From Monarcha castaneiventris obscurior (Eukaryota; Chordata; Aves; Passeriformes; Monarchidae): 64,000 nucleotides of DNA. The stretch lies in contig JAMPIT010000417.1 of assembly GCA_026261815.1 (NCBI GenBank), forward strand, positions 9,395,501 to 9,459,500. Reading direction: 5' to 3'. Position 1 is the stretch's first letter. Each line of letters begins with the position of its first letter. The notes under the pieces were generated by a model that worked only from the letters and a program-made list of their open reading frames with translations, did not search any database and was not told where the DNA came from. The translations under genes were made by a program, and so were the position numbers. This document shows, piece by piece, positions 1-10,579 of this stretch.

Positions 1-3000
1 CCTTCAGATTTGGCAGACAGCAGTCTCCCTTCCTACAATGTTTATCCACATAATGTATTGCTAGGCAGCAATCACATTCTCTATCAGCCCTAAATAAAAG
101 CTAAATAAGCCAAACTTGATTCCTGTCTTATGCAGGAAAAGACTTCAGAGTTCCCCTGTTTCTGTGGCTATTCTAGTTTAAAATAATCCATCTACATCAC
201 AGCTAGCCAAAAATGGACACTCCACCAGGCTGTATTCCTTGGTATTAACCTTCCCTCAATGCATCTTGAGATCACAGCTCTTTGCTTCTCTCGTACTGGT
301 GGGACACAGCTAGCCTGCTTTTGCCAGTCACTCACAAGATTTTCCTCACTTGAACTGTTGAAGTTCAGTGTGACATGTCTTACATATTCTTCTTGATGAT
401 TTCAACTTTAACAGGTTATCTTTTATCCACACTCTCCTCTTTATTCTTTTAATTTACTGCACGCAAAGTTTCCCCACCTTTTATGTGTATCTGTCCCACA
501 TAAAATATGTCCCTCAGGACAAGCAGCAATGGGGAGCTACTAGGGTGGAGATAAGGAATAAAGTGAAAGACCCGCTGGACCCCTTAAGAATCACAGATCT
601 ATATCCTCCCATGGAAGGCAAATCAGAGCCAATTTGTTGGCTTTTGTTAACTCTCATTTCTTTCAACACATGATTTATCACCGGGATCTCCTCTCACATC
701 TCTGAAACAAACACCAGATGCTTTCCACGTTTCCTTATTTCTCCAGCCACTTCAGATTCAGCCAGCATCAATTCCAATATCTCAGCGAGTGCCCTGTTTG
801 TGCAGTCTGACAATAAAATCTGTATCTTTATTCACAGCGTTTAGTGAATTCCTAAAATGGGGTCGATGGCATCCTAACGGTTGTTTCATCTCTGGGTCAG
901 CTTTTAGCAGATCCTGGGAATAAAGATGGATGCAAGCCCTATGGAAGCCAAGACCCCCATCACTGTGGTGGCACAGTGCAGAAATTGAAAACAAATTAGC
1001 AGGGAGGCTGGGCAAGAAAGCTGATCTCTAGGCAAACAGTGTGACCACTAGTTCTGACTTTTCCCTACAAAGAGGTGGAAAGAGGAAAGAGGGTTCAGCA
1101 GCCTTTCTCACTGGGTTTTAGCCCATCAAGGTGGAAAAAAAAATACTTTAGTTGTATAAAGAGTCATGAGTATTCCTACATGCTTCCTTTATTCCTGCCA
1201 GGACATCATGAAACTTAGCATTGATTTTTGGAGGGTCAATAGGAAGGAAAAGCAAAAGGCAATACATCAAAAAAGTTTCTTCTGAAGAAAAGACCTCTGC
1301 AAGGCAAGCATCAGGCAAGATTCCACTTGTCCCACAGTTTTGAATTGAGTGAGCAAACCCCTATGATGACATCACTAATTTACCAGGCCTTTTCAGCCTT
1401 GGAGATAACAATGTGCCCAGCTACACCCTGTGAAAGCCTGCAAGGTGCAAGGAACTTGCACTGAGGAACTTTTAGCAGGGTTGTCATTAAACAGTCTCTG
1501 CTGTTCCACAACTGCTCAGCCACCCCAGTGTCTTCTAGGCCGCTATCCTCGCATTTGACCACTATCATTCCATTAGGAATTTATTTTTCCCAGTGTCTAA
1601 TTGGAATTTTCTTTATTCTCTCACAAGTGCTGAACAGAGTGGAAAAATCTCTTCCCTTGACGCTAATGCAGCCCAGTGACTGGTTGGCCTTTCCCACAAG
1701 GAAACACAAATGACTTGTCCTAAACTTGTCCATTAAGATGCCTGCAAGTCCCTCCTTACACCAGGACTGAATTTCTCAGAGAAAGCAGGAAGTTGCACCA
1801 TTTGGGGTACTCATTGCTCTGAAGCAGCAAAGGCTGAGTGGGTGGTAAGCATCATTTTCAAGTATGACCTGTTGATTTGAACTCAGGCCCCACAAAAGAA
1901 GGAAAACCCTGTGTTCTCCTGTGTGCCATAAAGAAATCTTTCAAGAAACTTTTTACGCTGTTTCCATTACAGATTTCCAGTATTTATAGCTTTAAATGCT
2001 TTTATGCAGGGGGAAAGACAAGGAAGCATCATTATCATGTTTCAAAAAGACAGTGGAGTGCTTTTTCATTTCCATTACTGAGAAATCGAGTCAACTTTAC
2101 TCCATATAAATTCTGTCTCTGAGAGCTTTTGTTCAAATCACATTTGCTACTTAACAAAACTGGATTTACTGAGGGGGATATGCTAAGAAGAGATGGAAGG
2201 GAAATATTAGCATTTCATTGGAAATTTTAAGATTGATATTAAATGGGACCAAAACCCAGACAAATTGGTGCTTTTATTAACTTAGACTGCCAGGAAAGAA
2301 ATGTTTTTCTTCTGCTGTTTCTCCTTCTTTTCCTGCTTTTATTATTCCAGCCCTACACATCACACCATTTTCTCCTGTGTGGGATCTTGAAATGGTATCA
2401 TTCATGATTTTTTCCACAGTACAGATACTGAAATTATGGACAAAGTGGTGTCAATAAAAGAAGTGAAAGGCAAATAGCAATGACTATCTCCAAGCAGAAA
2501 GTAGATGAGCCTTTCTCACAGGGCTCTAGCAGGACATTGTGCAAACTGATGTGATGATGGCCACTGACCCTCAGTCAAGGTACACTCTGTTACTGGCACT
2601 TCTGTTTTTAGACCTTCATTCAGTCAGGTCAGTCACAGCTCACCATAAAGGTCCCAGCAAAAAGCTCCTTTTTGTCTTCATGTGTTGGAAGGGTCACCCA
2701 AGAACACTTCTCCTTTGTAAAGGGCGCATTGAATTGTGAAGCCAAAGATGATTTTTCTGAATGGGTCTGGGAATGTTATTAAAGTCATGCATAATAATGA
2801 TATATATTTCATTCCCTTTTCTGATCACTCCTTTAATTTTGGTGAACATAAACTTGTATTTCACCTGAAAGACAAAAAAAGTGTGGTGTTTTTTATACAG
2901 AGGACAGCAATATCAGGAAAATACCAGTAAAGAACATCCATATAAGACCAGTAAGAGTCACTAAGTCTGGTATCAGACTAGAGGTGTGGAACTACTTTGA

Positions 3001-6000
3001 ACAATTCCAGCTTGAACTGAGGAAAAATATTTGAGCTTTACTTAAAATTGACGGAAGTGAAAAAATGACGATCAGCCTTGTTCACTGCTCCAAGCTGATA
3101 GCCATAGTCAATCTTCCAAACTACCATCTTATTTTCAACTTGATTGTATCCACTTGCTGCTTTCCAGCCCAGGTAATTTGGGATTTCTGCATGAAACTTG
3201 GTGAGAAGTTGCTATGCAGGTAGCTCCTCTTTCTCTCAAAACCAGATCTATTGATTGTCTGTTTCAAGTCTCTAGGAAGAAAAACATTTTTTGACTCTGA
3301 AAAAAGCAAGTCAGTGCTTTTTGAATTATTTCTTGTTGGTCTGCCAGGACTCAAGTTAAATTCTCCATTAACTGTGCCCCGATTCATTGATCTTTACAAC
3401 AGCCTTACCCAGAACCTGTTGCTGTCACTGGTAAGCAGTCACACAGGCAAATAACACATTTACACCATTGATAAAACTCAGCTCAGTAACTACTCATGAG
3501 GGAGCCAGTGATTCGTAGCTTGATGCAATGGAGGAGAGTATGCCACTTGCAAATAGTTTCCAGCTGTTCATTTAGATGTGTGTGCTAAACACCACTAAAA
3601 AGATGCTGAAATGTAAAGGCCAAAGAAGTAAAAAATACTGGTGTTAAAAAAAGTGGCAAACAAAAAAATATCAGGACCACTGCTACACATTCTTTGTAAG
3701 AAGAAAAAAAAAAAACCTCACAAAAACAAAATATGAAGAAGTCTGAAAGAGTTAACAGGTTCAGATCAGTCTTCCAGTACTGTATAACTGTCCACCACTC
3801 AGTATTTACACCTCCCACACAGCCTTTCCCTTTCTTCTTGTTTTGCGCTGTAGTGGAAATGCACTGCTGAATCTCTACTGTTGACTTTATGCATTGTTTA
3901 TTAAGTATGTAGAACATATTTTGAAAGAAACACATCCCAGGGTACTTCAAGCTATGTCAGACTGTGATAGGTTTTTCTCAGCGTGTTCAAGGCTGGTGAA
4001 GCAGAAGAATTTGCTCATGGTGAGGACTAAAATGATTGATCTGTTTGATGGCTTGAGATGTGTTGATTATGGGGTATTGTAGGCTTGTGTAGTTTGTATA
4101 GTAGCTAGCATAAGCAACAGGGGTATTTTTATCCTGTACAATAATGTATGTTTGAACTTCAGCACATTAAAATCCCCTATTTCCTGTTTAAGTGATCTAT
4201 TTCTAGTCACCTAGAAATAGCCTCTTCTGATAGCCACACAGTTTTTAGAAAAAACTGAGAGAATTAGTACATGATAATTTACTTCTGAGGTGAAATAAAG
4301 ATCAGACTGGAAATAAGACATTTTAAGGAATTATGGAACGAATGTAATTAACCCTTAACCACTTTCCACCTAACTAATTACCTGTTTAACCCTAAAGTAT
4401 TTATAAAAGAAATACAGTGGAGTCTGTGATGATCTGCAGATTTTAAATCACACTCAAAAGCCTTTCTAAGAAGTACCTTCTAGCTAATCAAGTACCTATG
4501 AAACTGCTGTAGGAATTGCGAAGAGAAATTTCATAGCTAAACAGGAGATTAGGAGATCAAATAACATTCTCTGTAATTTTACCATTCAGAGCTTTCACAG
4601 AAAAAAAGATCTTTCTTCTGCAGCTCTCCAAGCACTTAAAAAATGGATACGTGAAACTTAGTCATGGACACATCATCTGCCCCTTTCTCAGGAAGAAATG
4701 GAATTATTTATTAATTTACAGACTTGTTTATGTATCTTCGTTCGCTTGAATGGCATAAGGTTATTGGTCTCTGACTTTCCATCTCCCAGGATGATTGGCT
4801 AAACCCTACAACACCCATTTCAAAATATTTTCTCCAGTCAGTATCACAACAATACTACGTAACAATCTTGCACCTGCAAGATAAAGGGATTGGTTTACAA
4901 AAACCTCTAACTGTTTTAGGCCGGCATCTGTGTAAAAGCAAGGGAGTTCTGTGCATGAGCTTTCCGAAAGCACCATAACAAACTTTACAAAAAGCAAGCA
5001 AAAATACTTGGTGTGGTTCATCTCCTCATGGACCTAAACTCGTTGTGACAAAGAAACTGGGAAGTCAGTCTGGGTGAGGAGCTTACAGTACAGCATTTGG
5101 GAGCCCTGGAGGGAGCAGGTAGAACTGGCATTATCCCTGCATTTTGCATATTGCCAACTGGAATGGAAAGCGAGGGCAAGTCAGTTTGGTTTAAGACAAG
5201 TTTGAGTTAGATTGCAAGGCAGGTCTGGTCATACCTTGCTGAAGACAGTAAGTGGACTGAAGAAGCTTGTATTCAAGTTGGAATTCAGTCTCTGCCTTCC
5301 AGGAGCTCATTAAAAAAAAACCAAAAACATCTGTTTCATGTAGCACCTCTATAACAGAGACACTGTCTATGGAGGAAATCATTAGGACCCACTGGAAGAG
5401 AAGCAATCATCCGTCTGCAAAACAGGAACATAATACAAAACAGACTGAGAATCCCTGCTGTAGAATTAAATGAATTGGATGTAAACTAATTTTTTGCTGT
5501 ATAAAGCACTCAGAGTTTTTTGTGATCTATCTGTATTACATGTAGCAGTAGAGAGTTATCCGAAGGTAGATTAAGTTAAACTTCTCCTCCCAAGGGTCAT
5601 TCTTTATAGCTAGAAAACAATCCCAAAGTTAAGAGAATTTAGTATAAGATTTACTGCTCACATTTATACCGTAGTTTTAACATATGCGCAAGCAATAATA
5701 AAGAGCAATTCAATTGACAAGCTGAAAAGTACATTTATTGCAGAGAGCTGCACTTCCATTTAAGAGGGAAAATATGCTTTGAAATACAACTTTTATAACA
5801 AAACTTACTGGTCCATATTTAAAGTAGACTGTCAAAGGAATTATAACCAGCTATAACATTGTTGTTATCAGAGTTTATAAACAACAATAAATGTAAGAGC
5901 TCAAGTTGTTGCCACAGTCCTGTCCAACTAGATATGGTAAAAACAAACAATGGAGATGTTCTCTTTCCAAAATGTACACTTTGGTGGCTTTTTCTGAATT

Positions 6001-7601
6001 GTGGCTTAACCTGACAGGCAGCTAAACACCCTGGACCACTTGCTCACTCCCTTCTCCAACTCTGTGGAATGAGGGACAGAATTGGGAAAAAAAGTAAAAC
6101 TTGAGGGTTGAAATTAAGGCAGCCTAATAGGACAGAAAAGGAAGTGAGGATGATGATAACTATAATAATAATAATTTAAAAAATTATTAGAACATACAAA
6201 AAAAGTGATGCATGATGCAATTGTTCACCTCCTCCTAACCTATGCCCAGACTGTTCCTGAGCAGCAGGCCATCTTTTCCCTTAGTTTATATCCAGAGCAT
6301 GATGTCATAGGGTATGGAATATCTTTTGGGCCAGTTAGGGTCAACTGTACTGGTTGTATCCCCTCCCAGTTTCTTGTGTGTTCCAGCCTGCTCACTGCTG
6401 GGGTGGTGTAAGGAGCTGAAAAGTCCTTGAGTAAACATTGCTTAGCAACAACTAAAACATCGGTGCGTTACAAACATTATTCTCATCTGAAATCCCAAGC
6501 ACAGAACTGTGACAGCTACTGGGAAGAAAAGTAACTCTATCCGAGCTGAAACCACGACACTCTGGTGGAGGGCATAGTTAATGATTTGGGATACCTCAAA
6601 ATTACCTGCTAAATCTCTTAAGCTGTAGTAAATGCAGTAGTTTAATATCCTTGCATGATTGTCCTAGATCTTGTCCCAACATGGAGACCTAGACATAGAT
6701 GCCTCTGTTTCCACCAGAAGGAACAGGGAAATAGTCTATAATTCTTAGCAGAACATCTAGCTACTTACCAAGACAGGCACAATACCCAAGAGATGAAAAA
6801 GGAAAGCCATGAGCCAATGTCTTATGTCAAAAGTAAAATTGCTTTTGAAATTGGCATTTTTTGTCTTCCAGAAATATTTAGGGGATGGAGACGAGAAACA
6901 ACTCTCAGACTTTAGGAAAGTATTTTCTTCTGCCTCTGAAGTACATTTCACATTTCCCTTCAAAATTGCCTTTAACAATGTTTCTACTAATACTAAAACA
7001 GGGTTCCAGTTATAAGCCAGGGTTCTGGTATCTTGTTGTTTTTGAAAACTACAGTGAGTGTTACAATATTTATCACTAAATAATTGACATTTCTTTTAGT
7101 TCTTCTTCAACAAACTACCCCATGTCACCCTCCTTGTTTTGGCTTTCTAGAAATAGCATGCACACTTTTTCCTAACTTGCTTTTTTGGTGCCTAGGTCAC
7201 TTTTGCTGTCAGAATCTATATATTGAATAAAACTGATTTTTTCCCTTCTCAAGTTATAGTGAAAAATGTGCAAGAGCTCCCAGTACAGAGATGTTGGTTA
7301 CTAGGAAACAGTCTCCCGAGAGCAGACTAGGAGCACAAGCCTTGGACTACAGAGATTTATTTGGGGAAAATTCCTAAAACAAAGGTTGGAATTAAAATAG
7401 TAGTAAACTAAAAAAATGCCTTTGCTGAAGGACAAGTTTAAAGAGAGAAATGGGTATCTGTAAGAGTCTTACAACAGTCTTCTCTTGTTCTAAGAGGATG
7501 GTTTATGCAATAGTCCAAACTTGGTGGATATCTCTCAAGAAAGATATTGAAAACACTCAAGTAGAAAAAAAAAAAACCCAAACAAAAAGATATGGGAATT
7601 C
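1..7601. other. Non-coding-looking flank, no gene supported
   Basis: AT-rich vertebrate-type DNA. Every open frame here is short (at most 121 codons), shows no recognisable domain and carries no family motif. I saw no convincing exon with matched splice sites and protein similarity, and no tRNA or rRNA gene. Isolated AATAAA-like and TATA-like words occur at background level. The only structure noted is a perfect hairpin at 4197-4220, listed separately. An exon of a long-intron gene too short to recognise by eye cannot be excluded. Confidence 0.6.
4197..4220. repeat. Perfect 10-bp inverted repeat (hairpin)
   Basis: CTATTTCTAG is followed by a 4-base spacer (TCAC) and then CTAGAAATAG, its exact reverse complement. 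There is no T-run or neighbouring gene to make it a terminator. It could be a chance palindrome or the remnant of a small inverted-repeat element. Confidence 0.75.
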
Positions 7602-8065
7602 ATGAATCATATAATGGTTTGAGTTGGAAGAAACCTTTGAAAGGCCATCTAGTCCAATTCCCCTACAATAAGCAGGAATATTTTAAACTAGATCAGGTTA
7701 CTCAGTCCCTTCCAACCTGACTTTGAATATTTCCAAAGATGGGACATCTCCCACTTCTCTGAGAAACTTGTGACAGGGTTTTACCACCCTCATTTTTAAA
7801 ACACTTCTTAAATATATCTAATCTAAATAAACTCTCCTTCAGTTTAGAACCATTATCCCTTGTTCCATCACAACAGGCTTCATAAAAAGCATATCTCTAT
7901 CTTTCTTTTAGGTCCCTTTCAAGTACTAGAAGGTCACAATAAGGTCTCTTAAGAGCTTTTTCTTCTCCAGGCTGAACAACCCCAACTCTCTCAGCCCTTC
8001 CTCATAGGGGAGATGCTCCATCCCTCTAATAGTCGAATAAAATCCATCTGCTTCGAATTGAAAAG
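7602..8065 (-). mobile_element. CR1 LINE fragment, 3' end, 5'-truncated
   Basis: On the + strand the segment opens with AATCATATAATGGTTTGAG and continues with TTGGAAGAAACC and CATCTAGTCCAATTCCCC. These are the reverse complement of the conserved CR1 3' end, so the element lies on the minus strand with its 3' end at about 7602. Further in, CTGAACAACCCCAACTC and CTCTCAGCCCTTCCTCATA near 7970-8010 match the usual CR1 3' region. Similarity fades at about 8045-8065, so the copy is 5'-truncated, the normal outcome of CR1 target-primed reverse transcription. It has many substitutions and is old. No reverse transcriptase or endonuclease coding sequence is present. CR1 is the dominant LINE of birds and reptiles, and this copy is the main basis for assigning the window to a bird. 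The inner boundary is uncertain by some tens of bases. Confidence 0.9.
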
Positions 8066-8679
8066 ATTTCTGGTCTTCTTTGGGATGAATTCCTACAAAG
8101 ACATATTCTGGGTACAATTGCACTTGACTAATTAGGAATCTTGTCACAATTCTGCATTCGAGATACGTTGTCCAAAGCTTTTCTTAACTGACTTTCTGTC
8201 TCTTCTATGAGAAAGCCCACAACACCCTGTGGGTTATATTGTTTGAAATTCCTCCATGAGGTCTGGAAAATATGTAAAATAGGAAATGACCAAGCCAGGA
8301 GTCACTGAGGACAAATTTAATACAAAACATTTGTAGTGCTGGAGCAAAGCCCCAAAAGTATCAATGTGTCTGTTTTACTTATTTAGAATGACATATTTTA
8401 AAAACAGAGTTGTAGGGAAAGTCTTCCCTTTTAGCCTCTTGTAGTTTCACTCATCTGTCACCAAACAGCATAATATTTGTCCCAAGGAGATTTGAAGTGA
8501 ATGAAGATCCCCGCATTCAGGTGGCCTGAATGTCATCCCAGTAAAATGTAAAGCCCTCTTGGAAAATTCCTAGAGAGACTGTCAGCTGATAACCTATGAT
8601 AACCTATTATTTCCGCTCTGAAAGGACCATGTACGAAAGCACTGCCTCTGGCTATTTGTCTTAGATGCACTTAGTGTGT
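8066..8679. other. Unassigned spacer between CR1 and solo LTR
   Basis: No gene, RNA or repeat recognised. The first ~100 bases could be further diverged CR1, but the match is too weak to claim. Confidence 0.4.
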
Positions 8680-8684
8680 CAGAT
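8680..8684. repeat. Target-site duplication CAGAT, left copy
   Basis: CAGAT here and at 9490-9494 bracket the LTR exactly. A 5-bp duplication defines both ends of the insertion. Confidence 0.9.
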
Positions 8685-9489
8685 TGTCCTGGGGTGATGT
8701 TATGAAGCTGCTTTATTCCTTAACCTTAATGCCCAAAGACAATGTGTTTTTAAGATGGACCCGGGGGATGGGGCCAGAGCCACAGGACCCGGGTGTGGGT
8801 CAGTTCAATGGCTGGGACCAAGGGTCTCGGTGGTGCTCGGGAAGGAGTGCACTGGGGGTGCTGCACTGCTTCTTGGTGGTTTTTTGTTCTCGCTAACTGG
8901 AAAAAAGGTTTCGTTGGCTCTTTTTTCCCCGTCCCTCCCCCTGGCCTCCCTGCCCTCCTTCCCTTCTCTCCAGTCCGGGGAGCCTGTAGGGTGGCCCTGG
9001 CCGGTCCAAGCCCTGGGGAGGGCCAAGCCCAAGCCATTGAGCGAGGGGATGCAGAGGTCCGCCAGCTTCGCCTGCTTTGAGGAGAAGGACCGGCGCCAGA
9101 GAGGCAGCAGGTTTTTTCCATCTGTTCTCCAGTTTCAGCTGCTGTGGGGAGGAGGACCGGTGCCGGGGAGTTGAGAAGTTTTTTTTCCATCTGCGCTGCT
9201 CCAGTCTGCTGTGTGGACTCCCCTCTCCCCTTTGCAGAGACTGGGAGTACCAGTTGGAAGTCCGTGTGTTTTTTCCCTCTCCAGGCATTTGTTGTATTTT
9301 GAGGGGTTATTTGTGTTCTGCCCTGTTTTGTTCTGCATTAATAAAGAGTTCAGGTGTTTTTTTCCACTTTCACCTGCTGTCATCAATTTGTCTCATTGTC
9401 GGAGGAAAGGGGGAGGCCCTTTTGCTTTGGAGGAGGTGCTCATTGCGGAGCGTTTTCTCCTAAAATGTTGTCTCCAAAAAACCGAGACA
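8685..9489 (+). mobile_element. Solo LTR of an endogenous retrovirus, 805 bp
   Basis: The segment starts TGTCCTGGGG and ends CCGAGACA, so the termini are TGTC...GACA, the canonical TG...CA form with a 4-bp perfect inverted repeat. It is flanked by the 5-bp direct repeat CAGAT. A poly(A) signal, AATAAA, lies at 9340-9345, which puts the R/U5 boundary a little downstream and gives the + orientation. The middle is GC-rich, unlike its surroundings. It contains an imperfect internal duplication of about 67-69 bp (GGACCGG at 9087 and 9154; TTTTTTCCATCTG at 9112 and 9181). Further T-runs followed by CC occur near 9269 and 9357. No second LTR, primer-binding site, gag, pol or env lies beside it, so it is a solo LTR left by recombination between the two LTRs of a provirus. 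A 5-bp duplication fits several retrovirus groups, including ERVL-like ones; the family is not assigned. Open frames of up to 146 codons on both strands are chance frames of GC-rich DNA. Confidence 0.9.
9340..9345 (+). promoter_or_regulatory. LTR polyadenylation signal AATAAA
   Basis: AATAAA about 145 bp before the LTR end, followed by a GT- and T-rich stretch (CAGGTGTTTTTTTCC), as expected for a retroviral R region. Function is inferred from position. Confidence 0.7.
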
Positions 9490-9494
9490 CAGAT
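9490..9494. repeat. Target-site duplication CAGAT, right copy
   Basis: Matches 8680-8684 exactly. Confidence 0.9.
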
Positions 9495-9632
9495 GCTCTC
9501 ATGTTCCAAAACACAGACTGGAAGTAACTGCAAGAGCCAGCTGGAGGCTGACCCTGTGAAGTTGGTGCCAGGCAGTTTGAAACAAACACTGGCCTTTCCC
9601 ACTTAAGAGTTTGCAGTGCTAAACTCACTGAA

Positions 9633-9662
9633 GGCAGGCAGGCATGCAGGCAGGCAGGCAGG
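9633..9662. repeat. CAGG/GCAG tetranucleotide tract
   Basis: About seven tandem GGCA units with one interruption (GGCATGCA). A minor microsatellite. Confidence 0.85.
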
Positions 9663-9786
9663 GATGGAGTCATGGAGGTAAGCACATATATGTGATGGGG
9701 TAGATGCCAGAAGAGGAGGTAGCCTTAATCTCGGTAAGTTGTTCTCAGGTGAACAGAAGAATAACAAGCTCTCCTACTCTTAGTTT

Positions 9787-9806
9787 AAAAAAAAAAAAAA
9801 AAAAAA
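9787..9806. repeat. Poly(A) tract, 20 bases
   Basis: Uninterrupted A-run. The upstream sequence shows no recognisable processed transcript, so a retrocopy is not claimed. Confidence 0.8.
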
Positions 9807-10497
9807 GACACCAAACCAAAGCAAACTAACAAGGTATCTGAAAATAAGCAAAGAAACCATTTAGGTAAGTGAGCGCCAAGGTAACAGTTCTGAAAATGTT
9901 CATGGCCTCTCTTGGGAAGACAGCTTTGAAGCCTATAGCCTAGGAAGGTTTCATGCACCCTTTCATGCTTAGGAGACTGAAATGTCTCTAGAATAATAAA
10001 AGCTTCTCTTGGACTCTGGCCTCAAAGGCTGAAGGAGTTCTCCAGGTCACAGGGAAGGTGTGTTTACACATGGCACTGAAGACTGGTGACTGACCCCCAC
10101 AGTTAAAAAGCAACCAGAATGGCCCCAGAAAAATTGAGGTTCATCAGTAGACGAAGGATAATTGTGGTTGGGTCTACTGTGGTGTAGTTTTTATCACAGA
10201 CACTTGCAAACATGCTTTTTTGGTTTAGTCAAAATATCAAATTATGGAGAAAATCTGGGGTATCTGTAGCTGATCAAAGAAACCAGGAAAGATAATGTCC
10301 CTAGGAGAGGGATTCCTGGCCATTTACAGAGAAAGAGTCAGTGTCCCATGTATGCACTTCCAGGGGCCTCCAAGGAAATGGCCTTAGTACGTACTTAAAA
10401 TTGAAAAGGCACAGAAGCATTTAATCAGCTTACTAAATTCCAGCTTTGATATTAAAAAAGAAGAGCTCAGTTTCTAAGCCTTCAGTCTGGTATTTCT
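9807..10497. other. No feature recognised
   Basis: Unique-looking AT-rich sequence between two simple repeats. No coding or RNA signal seen. Confidence 0.5.
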
Positions 10498-10579
10498 TTC
10501 ATTCATTCATTCATTCATTCATTCATTCATTCATTCATTCATTCATTCATTCATTCATTCATTCATTCATTCATTCATT
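10498..10579. repeat. (ATTC)n microsatellite, about 20 units
   Basis: An almost perfect tetranucleotide run of 82 bp. It creates a spurious FIHS-repeat open frame on the + strand. A tract this long and pure should vary in length between individuals. Confidence 0.98.

Noticed and set aside
3585..3950. 121-codon minus-strand frame rich in F, V and L
   Set aside because: Hydrophobic composition comes from A-rich runs on the + strand. No orderly membrane segments or signal peptide pattern.
4395..4425. TATA-like word (TATTTATAAAAG) as a promoter
   Set aside because: No downstream gene, and such words are common in AT-rich DNA.
8750..9190. Overlapping open frames of 70-146 codons on both strands
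   Set aside because: They lie wholly inside the solo LTR and reflect its GC richness. No retroviral protein motif is present.
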